DNA of 64,000 bases from Silurus meridionalis (taxonomy: Eukaryota; Chordata; Actinopteri; Siluriformes; Siluridae), in NCBI RefSeq assembly GCF_014805685.1, contig NC_060885.1:31577132-31641131 (forward strand). The letters run 5' to 3'. Position numbers and translations under genes: made by a program. Below the pieces are notes generated by a model, which was given only the letters and a program-made list of their open reading frames with translations, had not been told where the DNA came from and did no database searches. Shown piece by piece: positions 38,580 to 49,059 of this stretch (its first letter is position 1; every line of letters begins with the position of its first letter).

Positions 38580-41500
38580 ATAAATAAATAGAAAGATGGA
38601 CAGACACACAGGTATTAGATATATTGCTAGACAGACTAATAGCTAGACAGACATACCGGTAGACAGACAGACAGATAGATAGATGATGGACAAACAGGTC
38701 TTAGATAGATTGAAAGACAGTACTATAGACAGAGCGATAGACAGACAGACAGACATATTTATTTTTCACTATCTATTATCACTTAATGGGAATGGGATCA
38801 TATTTTGATCAAGAATCTCAGCTCGGGAAAATAATTTGTTTTTTTTTTAACAGCGACTGATGACATAATTGGAAGGTTGTTTGTCTGTTCGGTAAAAAAA
38901 AAAAATTGTGTTATTGACGTTCCGGGGTGTAGACTGGAATTCGTGAACACAGTCTACTGATACTGACTTACGGCCTAAAGAGCTGTCTGAGCTGCACCCA
39001 TAGACACTAAGGGCCACTTTATATCCTGGTCAGAGCTATTTACTCATTAGAGGCCTTCGAAATAAAAAGGAGAAGAATGAATGAATAAATCTAAAACACT
39101 TTACACACCGTTTGATGCAACATTAATGCCGCTCTACTCTTAGCGTTGACGTTACAGAACTTCCCTCATGTGTAAAGAAATTAACTCAAGCATAGACAGG
39201 ATTATGATGAATTCCAACGTGTCCGGACATGAATTGTGGAACACTATACACAATGTACGGAACTATAGAAAAGAAAAGCACTCGTCGTGTGAAGCAGCCA
39301 GACCGAAGATCAAGACTGGCCGCATTCCACAGCGACTGTGAGAGAGCCTGATTACCATACGGAAAATTCTTGTCTCTAGGAATGATCTGGTCTCCACTGT
39401 GTCTTGTTTCAGAGTGACTTTTGAGACATCTGTTCTTAATGCAAATAAATACGCATAATTGTCTGTTCGGCCATCTTTAAACATGGCGGTTATTTTAGTT
39501 TTACAAGCTGCAAATCAGACCAGGAAGGGTGGAGAACATTTTTTGGAAATCTGAGAAACCGTCCCCTTTCTGACTAAAAATCTCTAAGATCAGATACGAT
39601 CAAAATTCTATAAATGAAAACTTATTGAAAAGTAAAGGAAATATTCTAAATGTATACAAATGTATTTAAAAAAATATGAAAAGTGCTAGAATTAAAAGCA
39701 TATTGCACATAACATGGTGTAATATTGCACATTGTATTAACATACATTGTAATTATTATTATGAAAAGTCTGGAATGTGTTTCAGTGTCCATGTTGTCGC
39801 TCCTGCGTCACCTAGCGCGCTCATATCCCACTCGTATCACCTCTAAAAAGCACTTTAGGAACCATAAATATTCATTCGCTCATCAGTAACAGCTAAATCC
39901 TGACTAACGGTAATAACCAGAATCCGTAATGCAAATCTCCATTACATATTACCGATGTACGTATGAAGTAAATCGGGATCGGCGACATTCCGACGTGGCG
40001 GAACGCGAAACGCTCGCGACACTTACGTCATTCCTAGGATGCGGGTGTAGAAATCCAGCGATTTAACCGGGTCTCTGACTCTCAGCATCGTCTGCTGCAT
40101 CATGAAATCCTATGCCGAAAACAAACAAATGATCCAGAGTAAGAAATCAAGACTTTGCAGCATTTTAACGTGTGATAAAAACGGGTCAAATAACCGAACA
40201 CGTATAATCAGAACTGGTTTGATGAAAACGTGACAATACAAAGCTTGATGCAGATAAATGATGCCAATCAGTAGCATCTTTGGTGTATTGTGTGTAGTTC
40301 AGTTGCATGTATTGGGTTATTAGGTTCACTGCTGAGGAAAAAAATTAACCATAAGCCAAAAGAAATGTATTATTGCCTCAGGAAATGTACAAGAATAAAA
40401 GAAAAAAAAGATAGTGACTGCTTTTCCACTCAATTCCTTCAAATGTATAAGACGTGTGTACACACTTGTGGATTTTAGAGTCAATCATGTTTAAGGTTGA
40501 CGAGCTTCTAAGAAGATGACCAGACGTTTATCTTCGAATACGAGACTAAATTAATCTTACTTACCATAATAACATTATTCACTACAAAGGAATTTTCTGG
40601 TTTCTAGTTTTCCCCCAAAAGACCTGGATCAAAAGTACACAAATCATTTCGCAAGAGGTTTAATGAACTACTGCATGTTTTCTGACCAACAATTCATTTA
40701 TTTAAAAACCAATAAAGACAGAGATTGTATGATACGTTCCTCTTCGTTAAGGTGAGCGTTTTGACACGCGACACGTCTACGTTGCGGTGCTCTCCCGATT
40801 CCACTTGTTATCAGTCGATCACGTGGCGTGACGTCAATTCGTCAGCCAGAATGCAACTCTGCTTGCTGTTCTGATTGTTTTGACAGGTCACACATCAATG
40901 AAACGTAGGCATTTCTGCAGATCGCACGTGACGTCACGTGAATAGCTGTTGACATGTTACATGTTTAGTAAACAGGGGAATCTTGCTACCCATAATTACA
41001 CGTCTACGTTGCGGTGCTCTCCCTTCCATTTGTTATCAGTCGATCACGTGGCGTGAAGTCACTTTATCACCCAGCATGCAACTCTGCTCGCTGTTCTGAT
41101 TGTTTTGACAGGTCACACATCAATGAAACGTAGGCATTTCTGCAGATCGCACGTGACGTCACGTGAATAGCCGTTGATGTGTCACGTGTTTAGTAAACAG
41201 GGTACCTGTAATGCATTTTTGAGCAGTGTTTCAGGTAAGCAAGCAATGTTGTAATCCAAGGCACACCCCTGTGAGAGCATGTATTTGGTCAAGGAGAAGA
41301 TAAGTACAGGAAGAGCTCTTCCTTAAAGTTAAAGACCTAAATCTAATACTTTGAGGAAGAACTTCAGACATGAATGAAAGACAGGTTACTGGATGGAAAA
41401 AAACAACCTGATGATCATGAAATAGGTTCATTGATAAATTCCTATATTATTTCATGACTGTATGGTGACCAAAAAGCTCAGAGGGTGTGAAATCCTGCAT

Positions 41501-41903
41501 GGTGGAACAATGTTGCCTTAGATGTGCATAAACGAAAATAGGATCCTGTCCTCCAGCTGTTTCACACCAAACAGGAGCCAAGGTCTGATCCATGACTCAG
41601 CTGACCTGCTTTCAGAGCTGTGACCTGGTTCTAATCTAATCCACAGTTCAAGCAACTCGCCATCTTCTGCCTTGAACAATACCGTTTCAATGGAATCCTG
41701 TTCTTTAAAGGTTCCTCACCAGGAAGCAAACACACACCTGCCAGCAACACAAGGCCCAAAGCACATTTACATTCACATTCACCTTCACCACCACCACCAC
41801 CATCGTAATGTTCCTCACTGCTCACAGCCTCTACCTTAGTGATCGGGTTTCCATCTTTGCAGGCAGCTGCAGCGGCTTCGTCTGTCAGTCCATGATCCGC
41901 CAT
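35744..41903 (-). CDS. glo1: glo1, glyoxalase I / lactoylglutathione lyase (6 exons)
   Basis: Coding exons on the minus strand are 41903-41835, 40109-40027, 38044-37904, 37822-37755, 36451-36362 and 35835-35744. They total 543 nt, or 180 aa plus stop (human 184 aa), and all introns are GT..AG and in frame. The enzyme converts the hemithioacetal of methylglyoxal and glutathione to S-lactoylglutathione in the cytosol, as a zinc-dependent homodimer. The expected metal ligands are present: Gln29 (MMQQTML), Glu95 (TIELTHNW), His122 (GFGHIGIAV) and Glu168 (DGYWIEIL). The N-terminus [10 protein letters not shown] aligns with the family start. The protein looks functional. A possible AATAAA polyadenylation hexamer lies at 35324-35319 (minus). 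Confidence 0.98.
35850..36355. repeat. Long polypurine tract in glo1 intron 5
   Basis: About 500 bp on plus is almost entirely A and G, with degenerate AAAG, GAAA and AGAA units and few pyrimidines. The minus strand is therefore a long polypyrimidine tract running right up to the acceptor of the last glo1 exon. It produces spurious Phe/Ser-rich ORFs. Confidence 0.85.
36868..37295 (+). mobile_element. hAT-like 'GGGCTG..GATTAC' repeat, copy 2
   Basis: The copy starts 'agggctggaacgattcctca' and ends 'gattactaaaataatccaca' then 'gcagcagcccc', giving roughly inverted ends. The middle (37011-37110, 'agatgctgcagaatgaaaaa') is shared with the copy at 14520-14640 in reverse. It lies in glo1 intron 4. 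Confidence 0.7.
37337..37745 (+). mobile_element. MITE-like family 'GAGGTCGAC', copy 5
   Basis: It contains 'cgattaatcggcaccgatat', 'tttttccgggtttcagtc', the core 'gcggcctctagaggcaaatc', 'tgttt-ttacatgcgagactg' and 'aaagttcagtactattttac'. An ATT trinucleotide tract (37607-37660) has expanded inside it. It ends less than 20 bases from the donor of glo1 exon 4. Confidence 0.8.
38425..38755. repeat. Degenerate GACA/GATA tetranucleotide array
   Basis: About 330 bp of interspersed GACA and GATA units ('gacagacagacagacagaca', 'gatagatagatgatggaca') lie in glo1 intron 2. It is older and more degenerate than the pure GATA tract at 11830. Confidence 0.9.
39000..39990. other. glo1 intron 2, no feature recognised
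   Basis: The stretch is AT-rich and unassigned. A 73-aa minus ORF at 39263-39484 has no domain or exon structure. Confidence 0.4.
40771..41203. repeat. Tandem 207-bp duplication with E-box/CRE palindromes
   Basis: Unit 1 (40771-40978) and unit 2 (40998-41203) are nearly identical. They begin 'acacgtctacgttgcggtgc' and end 'tttagtaaacaggg'. Each holds 'tcgatcacgtggcgtga' and the perfect 16-bp palindrome CACGTGACGTCACGTG (40925-40940 and 41150-41165), which is two E-boxes around a full CRE core. The block lies in glo1 intron 1, about 0.7-1.1 kb downstream of the ATG. A diverged relative ('gttttgatacgtcac') occurs at about 36770-36830. Confidence 0.9.
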
Positions 41904-42085
41904 GGTTCCTGTCCTGTCGGGTCTAAAGTCCGGAGAAAGACGAGAAAGCCGGAGAACAGGCTGAAAGCTCGGCAGGGAGGAGAGCAAGGCTGGGCCAAAG
42001 CGTGTAGGGCAGAGGGCGGGAACAGACGCGCTGTCAATCATATACCAACCAATCAGATAACACGCCCCGCCCACTACAGATATTT
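41904..42085 (-). promoter_or_regulatory. glo1: glo1 5'UTR and core promoter candidates
   Basis: On the minus strand the region about 135-170 bases upstream of the ATG contains a GC box (GTGGGCGGGGCG) and an inverted CCAAT box pair (CTGATTGGTTGG). This fits a housekeeping-type promoter. The (minus-strand) TATATG near 42040 is a weak TATA-like candidate. Assignment is by motif only. Confidence 0.6.
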
Positions 42086-42129
42086 GAACTGCGAATACAT
42101 AGTTTCTGAAATTATTATATAAGAATTAC

Positions 42130-42660
42130 AATTAACACAAATTATAATCGATGAGATCTATAATAACAATAACTATTATTACAATTATTATAATTATAAA
42201 AATAATAATATTACTACTAACAATAATAATAATAATGATTATTAATATTATACATCTCCAATCATAATTTATTATTAGTTAAAATATATTATATTTCTTT
42301 TTATTCTATTATAGAAATTTATATTAATATTATTATTACAACTATGACTACTAATGCACTAATATTAATATTTATAATAGAATTATTAGTAGCATTATTC
42401 ATATCCATATTCATATTCATATTATTATTTTTATTATTATTATTATTAATTAAACTATAAAAACTTGAGTGTTAGTAACATTAGTATTTAGTATTAGTAT
42501 AATTATTATAAATAAAATTAGTAACCAATTTTTTTTTTTAATAATTATTACTTTACTGCATTTTCTTTTTACTAAAACCTGCACAGCACTGTATATAATA
42601 CAAATAAAAAGAAAAAACCTTTATACTTGTCACATGTACTTAACAACACAGTAAAAACTT
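42130..42660. other. AT-rich low-complexity block upstream of glo1
   Basis: About 500 bp of A/T trinucleotide-like DNA (ATT, TTA, ATA units) with almost no G or C. It contains no gene. Confidence 0.85.
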
Positions 42661-42689
42661 TTCTTTGCATATTCCAGCGGGGTTAGGAG

Positions 42690-42850
42690 CAGGTTAGGGT
42701 GGGTCAGCCATGATACAGCGCCCATCTAGCACTGAGGGTTAGGGGCCTTACTCAAGGGCCCCGTAAGAGTGGCAGCTAGCTGATACCGTTGCTTGAACCC
42801 CCGACCTTCCGATCAGTAGCACAGAAACTTAACCACTGAGCTTCTCTATA
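42690..42850 (-). mobile_element. tRNA-derived SINE (minus orientation)
   Basis: 'cagccatgatacagcgcc' and 'ggggccttactcaagggccc' match the SINE at 33330. The right part, 'cttgaacccccgaccttccg' and 'cttaaccactgagctt', is a reversed tRNA-like B box and A box. Orientation is therefore minus. Confidence 0.75.
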
Positions 42851-43014
42851 ATTTTGTTCAAAAAAATGTCATACAAAGAGCACGTTGAAATTATTTATAA
42901 AATTTATATATATTTTTTATATATCTGTTATAACTGTTATATATTAAACAAAAAAAAACAATAATAATCATTATTATTATCGATCATTTTTAAATACTCC
43001 TGTAATACACTTTC

Positions 43015-43375
43015 TAATTTTCAAGTGTTTGAGGAAACCTGACCTTAATACCCATATGTGGTTCTTCCCCAAACTGTTGCCACAAAAGGTGGAAGTACAC
43101 AACTGTGCTGAAGTCATTGCATACTGGATCATTACAATTTCTCTTCACCTGAACTAAAAACCCCAAACCTGTTCCAGTATAACCATGCCCCTTTACACAA
43201 AACAAGTTCCATGAAGATCTACAGTAAAACATACAGCGTCCACAAAGTCTATTAACACACAAACACAACAGCACATTAGCTGACCACAAATCGGTGAATG
43301 GAACAAAAGAGCAAAAACACAACAGCAAATAAAAAGGATTCAAACAAACTTTTGTGTTTTTCCAAATTTAAATGA
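43015..43375 (+). mobile_element. Internally deleted Tc1-like element (partial)
   Basis: 'ggttcttccccaaactgttg', 'ggtggaagtacacaactgtg' and 'ccaaacctgttccagtataa' follow the same order as in the relics at 10705 and 15735. The ends are poorly preserved and the C-terminal transposase part is missing. Confidence 0.65.
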
Positions 43376-44063
43376 TCTGACTTGCCGTATGTTTTTTTTA
43401 TTTCATTTTTTTTTTTTATGAGTCAAAATCAATTTAGGAAATCAAAAAGCAGATTCCACCCCTCAATGAATTTCTTTTTATCTTGCTGTGCATTTCTGCT
43501 GCACTTATTTTACTATTGGGTTTTGGGGTTCGTTGTTTGGATGCTGATGTCATAAATCTATATTATAGCAAGAAACACTCATTTAGGTAAAGACAGTCAT
43601 TCATTAAATTAAGAATTAAAGAACAGTCAATCCAAAAAAAAGCTCAAGAACTTTACATGTATCCCTTAGTGCAGTCTACAAAACTATCAAATACCTACGA
43701 TGAAACAGGCTCTAATGAGTTCCATCTCAGAAAATGAAGAGCTACCTCTGCTGCAGAGGATAAGTTTATTAGAATTACCAGCATTAGAAACCTCATATGC
43801 ATTTATGTGAAAAAGTGACAGAAATATTTCAACATTCACTGTTCAGACGAAATTCCTTGAGTAAGGCCGTCAAATTACGACAAAGAAACTATTACTTTGG
43901 TAGAGCAAAGGAGCAACAAGTAAAGGAGACTTGCTGAGGCCAAGAAACACAAGGGTAATTGGATCAGTAGAAAATTGTCTTTTAGTCTGACGAGTTCATA
44001 TTTGAGATTGTTGGTTCTAACTACCGTGCAGACGTACAGAGGGTAGTAGAATAGTATTAATAT

Positions 44064-44603
44064 TGTTACAACTCGTACTTTTCCGTGTCTGTTTTTTGTT
44101 GTGTTGTGTGCAGGTCTCATTCCCAACCGGAGTTTCCAGCCTGCCCTAGCCTGCCTTGATCCCGCCTCCAATTAATGACATCATGACTGACACTTCTATT
44201 TAAGGAAGATGAAGGGAAAACAACCTGGGAAGGTTGTTTCTTGTGATGTTGGTGGTGGTGGGTGGGCTTCACTTGGATGGTATATGGGTGGGCTGCCATT
44301 TCCTTTGGGGGTGGGGATTGTTTTTCCTCTGTTTTTGAGGAAGGGAATTTGGAAAGCTATTTTTGTTTCTTTTCTTTCAGGTGAGAAAGCTTTCTAACGA
44401 TGACATTCTTTGTTATTTATTTTGGCCTTGTCCCCCTGGAGACAAGCCATTGTACATTGTGTGTATATGTAAATGAATACACCTGTGTAAACAATATACT
44501 AACACCTTGTGTAGAAAACCTTTGTGTGTCTGGTTTGTGTTTTTATAAAGATACCCATTCTCTAGTTAATCTGAGTGGCCTACACCTAGACTGGGTCATA
44601 ACA
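44064..44603 (+). mobile_element. 5' LTR of a decayed Ty3/gypsy-type retrotransposon
   Basis: The proposed LTR starts TGTTACAAC and ends CATAACA, giving TGTTA/TAACA inverted tips. It is followed after four bases by an 18-bp primer binding site, TGGGGGCTCGTTTGGGAT (44608-44625). No matching 3' LTR was found in the window, so the borders are inferred from the tips and the primer binding site. Confidence 0.65.
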
Positions 44604-46195
44604 GGTTTGGGGGCTCGTTTGGGATATCTTTATATTTGGCGTGTTTGGAGTTTTGGTATACTGTCTTGGTGGTATTATGGCATTTGATCTAGTCACATTT
44701 ACACTGTGTTCTTTGTTGGATGAATTTGATGGGTGCAGGAAGGGTGATCTGCTCCTTATTGCTGTCTTTTTCAAATTTCAGAGGAAAAAACTTGACCTGG
44801 TAGATCAGCGGTGGAAGCCGGTGCCACTGCCACTAATATTTAGGTCCTGGAACATCAACGTCCCCGTTGCCGCTGAGATCTCCAGGTCACCTCCCGTCCC
44901 AGCAGAGTCCTCAACAGTAAGTCTGCTTGCCTTTGATAGCCGTCACATTGGGTTAGTGCCAGTATCCCGGAAAGATGAAGATGCTTACTTTGAAGGTATC
45001 ACGACAACGTTAACCTGGCAGAAAGTGTATGGACATTATTAGTGTAAACTGTCTGGTAAGGCAAGGGAAGTGTTTATAGCACTCACTCTTGAGCAGAGTT
45101 TGAATGATGAGACTGTAAAGGCTCGGGCGCTCCGTGCATACGAGTGCGTGCCATGAAGCATCCCGGCAAAACTATAGAACCACTGAAGTCTGCTTACCAG
45201 ACCCATGTTGAGTTTGCGCCTGAGAAAGCCACCCTGTATGATAAATGGTGCTCCGCCAGTGGCGTGAGATTTTGAACAGCTTAAAGAAGTTATTGCTAGA
45301 AGAATTGAAGTCATCTGCCTGAGCAGCTGGTGGTACATTTAAATGAGCAGAAGATTGACACCCTGGCCAAAGCTGCTATATTTTCTGGTAAGGTCTTAGC
45401 CCGTGACTAAAATTGGTATTTTGGTACAGGCAGTTTGCAATAAAATGCCCTAGTATTAAAGCGGAAGCAAATGAAATAGCAGGCTGCGATTAAAAAGGTG
45501 AATGCAGCGGTGGTTTTGCAAAGCTCCCACAGCGTCTAATAGAGCCAGTGTTTAAATCGTTTGTGTCTTCAGGTTCTGCATCTTTAAGTGTTGACCAGGA
45601 TAAAGAGACAGATACTGGCTCAGCACAGACATCAGTGTTAAAGTACGGTACCGTTCTCTAAAGCCTCTTATGCATGGAGAGACGTATAAATTCAAGGCAT
45701 TTGTATGGGTTAGTTTGTGTACAATTACTCAATGTAAATTTGGAAATGGAGGATTTCTCAGCTCTAGTGAAGGTAGCTGTGTGCTCAGAGCTACCGGTTG
45801 CAGGTATGTCATTCTAAGGAAAGACATGGCCAGAACTAGAATCTTCTCCTTCCTTGAAGTTGTTCTAGAACCTGTGCATTACTTCTCAGCCTGGTGTTCC
45901 CTGTTTGACACATGCTCTATAAAAAAAAATTGGATGATTTAGTCAATCTTTTGACGGTCACACTGTGAGCGGTCTCTTAAAAGCCCTGCAAGAACAGTGG
46001 TTTGCAAAGTGTCCCCACCTCTGGGAAAAACTATTGAAGGATGTTTGATTTGTTTGTGAACGTTTAAAGTTAACGAGGGGAAAAGGCAGGTATTGCTCTG
46101 CATTCTTCCCAAGAGGCTATGAAAGAGCGGTATGACTGTAAGGCTCCTGCTCCTTTTGTGTTGGAGACTTAGTACTGCATTAAGAAAATGCATTA
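44604..46195 (+). pseudogene. Degenerate gag/pol remnant of the same gypsy-type element
   Basis: Downstream of the primer binding site the plus strand shows broken gag-like coding DNA. One piece near 44960-45040 reads SRKDEDAYFEGI and TTLTWQK; it is followed in other frames by LSGKAREVF (about 45046-45075), then by an ALTLEQSL stretch, and near 45320 by a VVHLNEQKIDTLAKAA-like stretch. These match gag proteins of fish gypsy elements. Stops and frameshifts are frequent, and about 46100-46170 may derive from the integrase end. Nothing here can be expressed as a full protein. Confidence 0.6.
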
Positions 46196-46439
46196 AATAA
46201 GATGTGAATAAACAAATGCAACAAACCTAGTCTAAGTGCTGTAAGTTTGTCTTGATTCATTTACATTGTACTCAGGACTCCTTTAGATCATGAACTATTA
46301 TTGAACAAGCATTTCGCTCACCTTTAGCTGTATGCTGTATTTAGATTTTTGGAAACACATGATGACTTTAGGCCATCACATCTATAACAATCTGATCCTA
46401 TGACTTTCTCCCAAATACACAATGATATTTATAGCACCG

Positions 46440-46690
46440 AACAATGAGCTCCGAGAAAAAAAGTCTGCGTACCTATGATGACTGGGGAGGTGACGGAACC
46501 GACAGGGACATGGAGTTCATACACCAAAGGGCGCTGTGTCGGACAGCATACCTGCTCAGGCGATCGGAGTATGTGCGGATTTGGCTCGTCGATGACGTCC
46601 AAGATGTTGTTCATGTCAGGCATGTTCTAGATCTCGGACCTCTGGCACAGCTAACATTGAGGTGCTTGTGGGGGAGGAATGCTTGAAATG
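46440..46690. other. Unexplained G+C-rich segment open on both strands
   Basis: The segment is clearly richer in G+C than its flanks. It is open on plus (80 aa, MSSEKKSLRTYDDWGGD...) and on minus (64 aa, MPDMNNILDVIDEPNPHI...), the latter ending at a possible GTATG donor near 46550. I cannot name the protein. It might be a fragment of a retroelement, a retrocopy or an isolated exon. Confidence 0.35.
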
Positions 46691-46814
46691 TCAGTTCATC
46701 AGTTGCCTTTAGAGTTTTTTTTTTTTTTTTTTTTTTTTTAATAAATAAAATAAAACGGTACATGGGGGAAAAAAGTTGAGCATCCTGTCCTGATAAAATG
46801 ATATACAACATATG

Positions 46815-47735
46815 TGGTACTGTGCAAAAGTTTTAGGCAGTAGTGAAAATGCTTTTGAAAATGTTCATAATTGATCAATTAATCAAATGGAAAGTTAATG
46901 AACAAAAGAGAAATCCAAATCAATATTTGGTGTGACCACACTTTGGCTTTTACTTCTTACTCTTGCACATTTTATACCCTTGTGCAAAGTCACAGATTTT
47001 GTAAAATCAGTGTCTGGGTTTCAACCTGCATATGAAATTGCTAATTATTAGCACCTGGTTAATTATATGCCAGTCATTAACTGAAACAGAAACAGCTGTG
47101 CAGGAGGCTTCAAACTAAATGGTGAACAGTCAAAGTCCATGTCCACACTAATATTATTATTTTTGTTTATTTTTAATGTCTAATACCCCCATTTGAAAAC
47201 GCATATTTTTCTCTGTTTTGTCTTGTCCAGAAACGAGATGCAAATGAGCTCTACTGCATTAGCTCTCTCCCTGGCAAAGATCTCAAAAAAGACTGGGGTT
47301 TCAAGATGCAAAAAGCTCTTTTGAAGAAGCACTGAGAAGCGTAGCTGCAGCAGTCTGCCAAGGAAACTTAATGCATGCTAACTTCTCTTCAACAGTGGAA
47401 GATGTCCAGCAGTGCCATCAGAACTAGTGGAAACCCAGAGGAACCAGTTAAATTAAGCCTGTCTGGGATTACATGAAGAGACGGAGTGCTGACCAAATCC
47501 TTGCAAGATGTTTTGGAACCTCTTACTTGCCAAAATTTTTCAAAAACGGTGTGCAGGTGTTCCTAGAAGAACAGATGCAAGTTTTGCAGGCAAATGGTGG
47601 TCACACCAAATATTGATTTTAAATGGGATTTTTCACTTTTTATTTTGTAAATACTAAAAATAAATTATAAACATTCTATTTTTAAAAGCGTTCTCATTTA
47701 TACAGCATTTTTTGACTGGTGCCTAAAACATTAAC
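46815..47735 (+). mobile_element. Decayed Tc1/mariner-type element with long inverted repeats
   Basis: The left part ('ctgtgcaaaagttttaggca' and 'aatatttggtgtgaccac') and the right part ('tggtcacaccaaatattgat' and 'gactggtgcctaaaaca') are inverted copies about 120 bp long. The interior at about 47395-47615 encodes, with breaks, a Tc1-like C-terminus (WDYMKRRSA, VFLEEQMQVLQANGG). The transposase N-terminus is missing. Confidence 0.75.
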
Positions 47736-47849
47736 CTCACATCACTGAAATTTGAAGCATCCTTTCTGAAATTTTATTAGTGACCACATGATGGAGCAAG
47801 TCTTCTGTGATGACTGCTTTACTGAAGTGATCTACATGCACATGGTCAC

Positions 47850-48050
47850 TAGTATGAGGTGGTATCAAAAAGTTTCAAGACTGGCTCTGTTTGAATGAAA
47901 GTACTTTTATTTATCTGCGTTTACACACCATCACCTCCAAAATATTCCCCTTGCACGGTGCCCCCAGTGTTCCTGCTGTTTTTGGAATGTAACCTGGAGG
48001 TCTTCTTTTCGAACCTTTGGTACCACCACAAACTTAGCCAGGTGAATACA
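47850..48050 (-). mobile_element. mariner-type 3' fragment
   Basis: On minus the translation includes the motif GEYFGGDG followed by a stop and then LKLFDTTS toward the end. This resembles the C-terminal GEYFEGD of mariner transposases and the adjacent inverted repeat. Only about 200 bp survive. Confidence 0.6.
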
Positions 48051-48267
48051 GTAACCGGTTTAATGAATAGACACCAGTCGATGCAGATAATGGCACAGAG
48101 AGAAAACACCTTTATTTAGAAATCAGTAGGGTGAAAAAATGCTGTAGAAAAGCAATTAGGAATGTTATTAGAGATGGGTGATAAAATCTAAATTTCTCAT
48201 ATTATTTATGCTTTTGACAGCACTGTTGAATCCTTGGGTATAATTAGTCAGAAGGTGATCAGTCATT

Positions 48268-48660
48268 ACAACCCCAATTCCAAAAAAGGTTGAACGCTGG
48301 GTAAAATGTAAATAAAAACAGAATGCAATGATAAACAAATGTGGGTTTATGAGATTTGCATATTACAGTAGAACATGAAAAACATATCAAATGTTTGAAC
48401 TGAGAAAATGTACCATTTAAAAAAAAAAAAAAAGAAATGGGTAATTTTTTTTATTCATTTTATTATTTTTTTTAATTGCTTCAAAAGAAATTGGGATGGG
48501 GCCTATGTTTACCACTGTAGCATCAGGTGTTCTTTTAACAAAAGCCTGTAAACATCTGGGAACTGAAGTAACAGTCCTGGGTCGTCTTTGGCGTATTTCT
48601 CGTTTCAAGATGCGCCAAATATTTTCAATTGTTAAAAGGTCTGGGGGAAAAAAAATGTCT
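48268..48660 (+). mobile_element. Fish DNA-transposon relic ('acaaccccaattcc')
   Basis: The segment begins 'acaaccccaattccaaaaaa' and continues 'gtaaaatgtaaataaaaaca'. This is the left end of a transposon very common in fish, but I am not sure of its superfamily. A poly-A and poly-T pair interrupts it at 48419-48475. Confidence 0.65.
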
Positions 48661-48799
48661 GGATGGGAGGATATGCTGCTCTAAAACCTGGATACATTTT
48701 TCAGCATTGATGTTGCCTTTCTACAAAACAGCAGCTGAGAATACTTATGGATAATAAATGGATTTAAAAAAACCTGTTTATGCAACACAAAATCTAAAC

Positions 48800-48960
48800 A
48801 TTTAAGGCATTTGGCAGATGCTCCTATACCAAGCAGCTTAGATTTCTCATTCATATAACTGAGCATGTGAGGGTTAAGAGCCTTGCTCAAGGACCCAGCA
48901 CGGTGGGGCTGGGATTTAAACTAATGACCTTCACAATCACGGTGCTACCACTTCCCATCA
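48800..48960 (-). mobile_element. tRNA-derived SINE (minus orientation)
   Basis: 'aaggcatttggcagatgctc', 'gggttaagagccttgctcaa' and 'gctgggatttaaactaatga' are hallmarks of a fish SINE in which the tRNA-like promoter lies at the right, reversed. Confidence 0.7.
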
Positions 48961-49059
48961 TTATGAAAGGAGTCTCCAGTGTAGCAGTTCTTGATTCCTT
49001 CTGCATTTTCATCGTCATTTTAACCTCATTAGTGATTGAAAAAAAGGAAGACTAGTGAG

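Noticed and set aside
41631..42074. 147-aa minus ORF around glo1 exon 1
   Set aside because: Only MADHG...PITK from 41903 is coding; the upstream part is promoter/5'UTR and the part after 41835 is intron.
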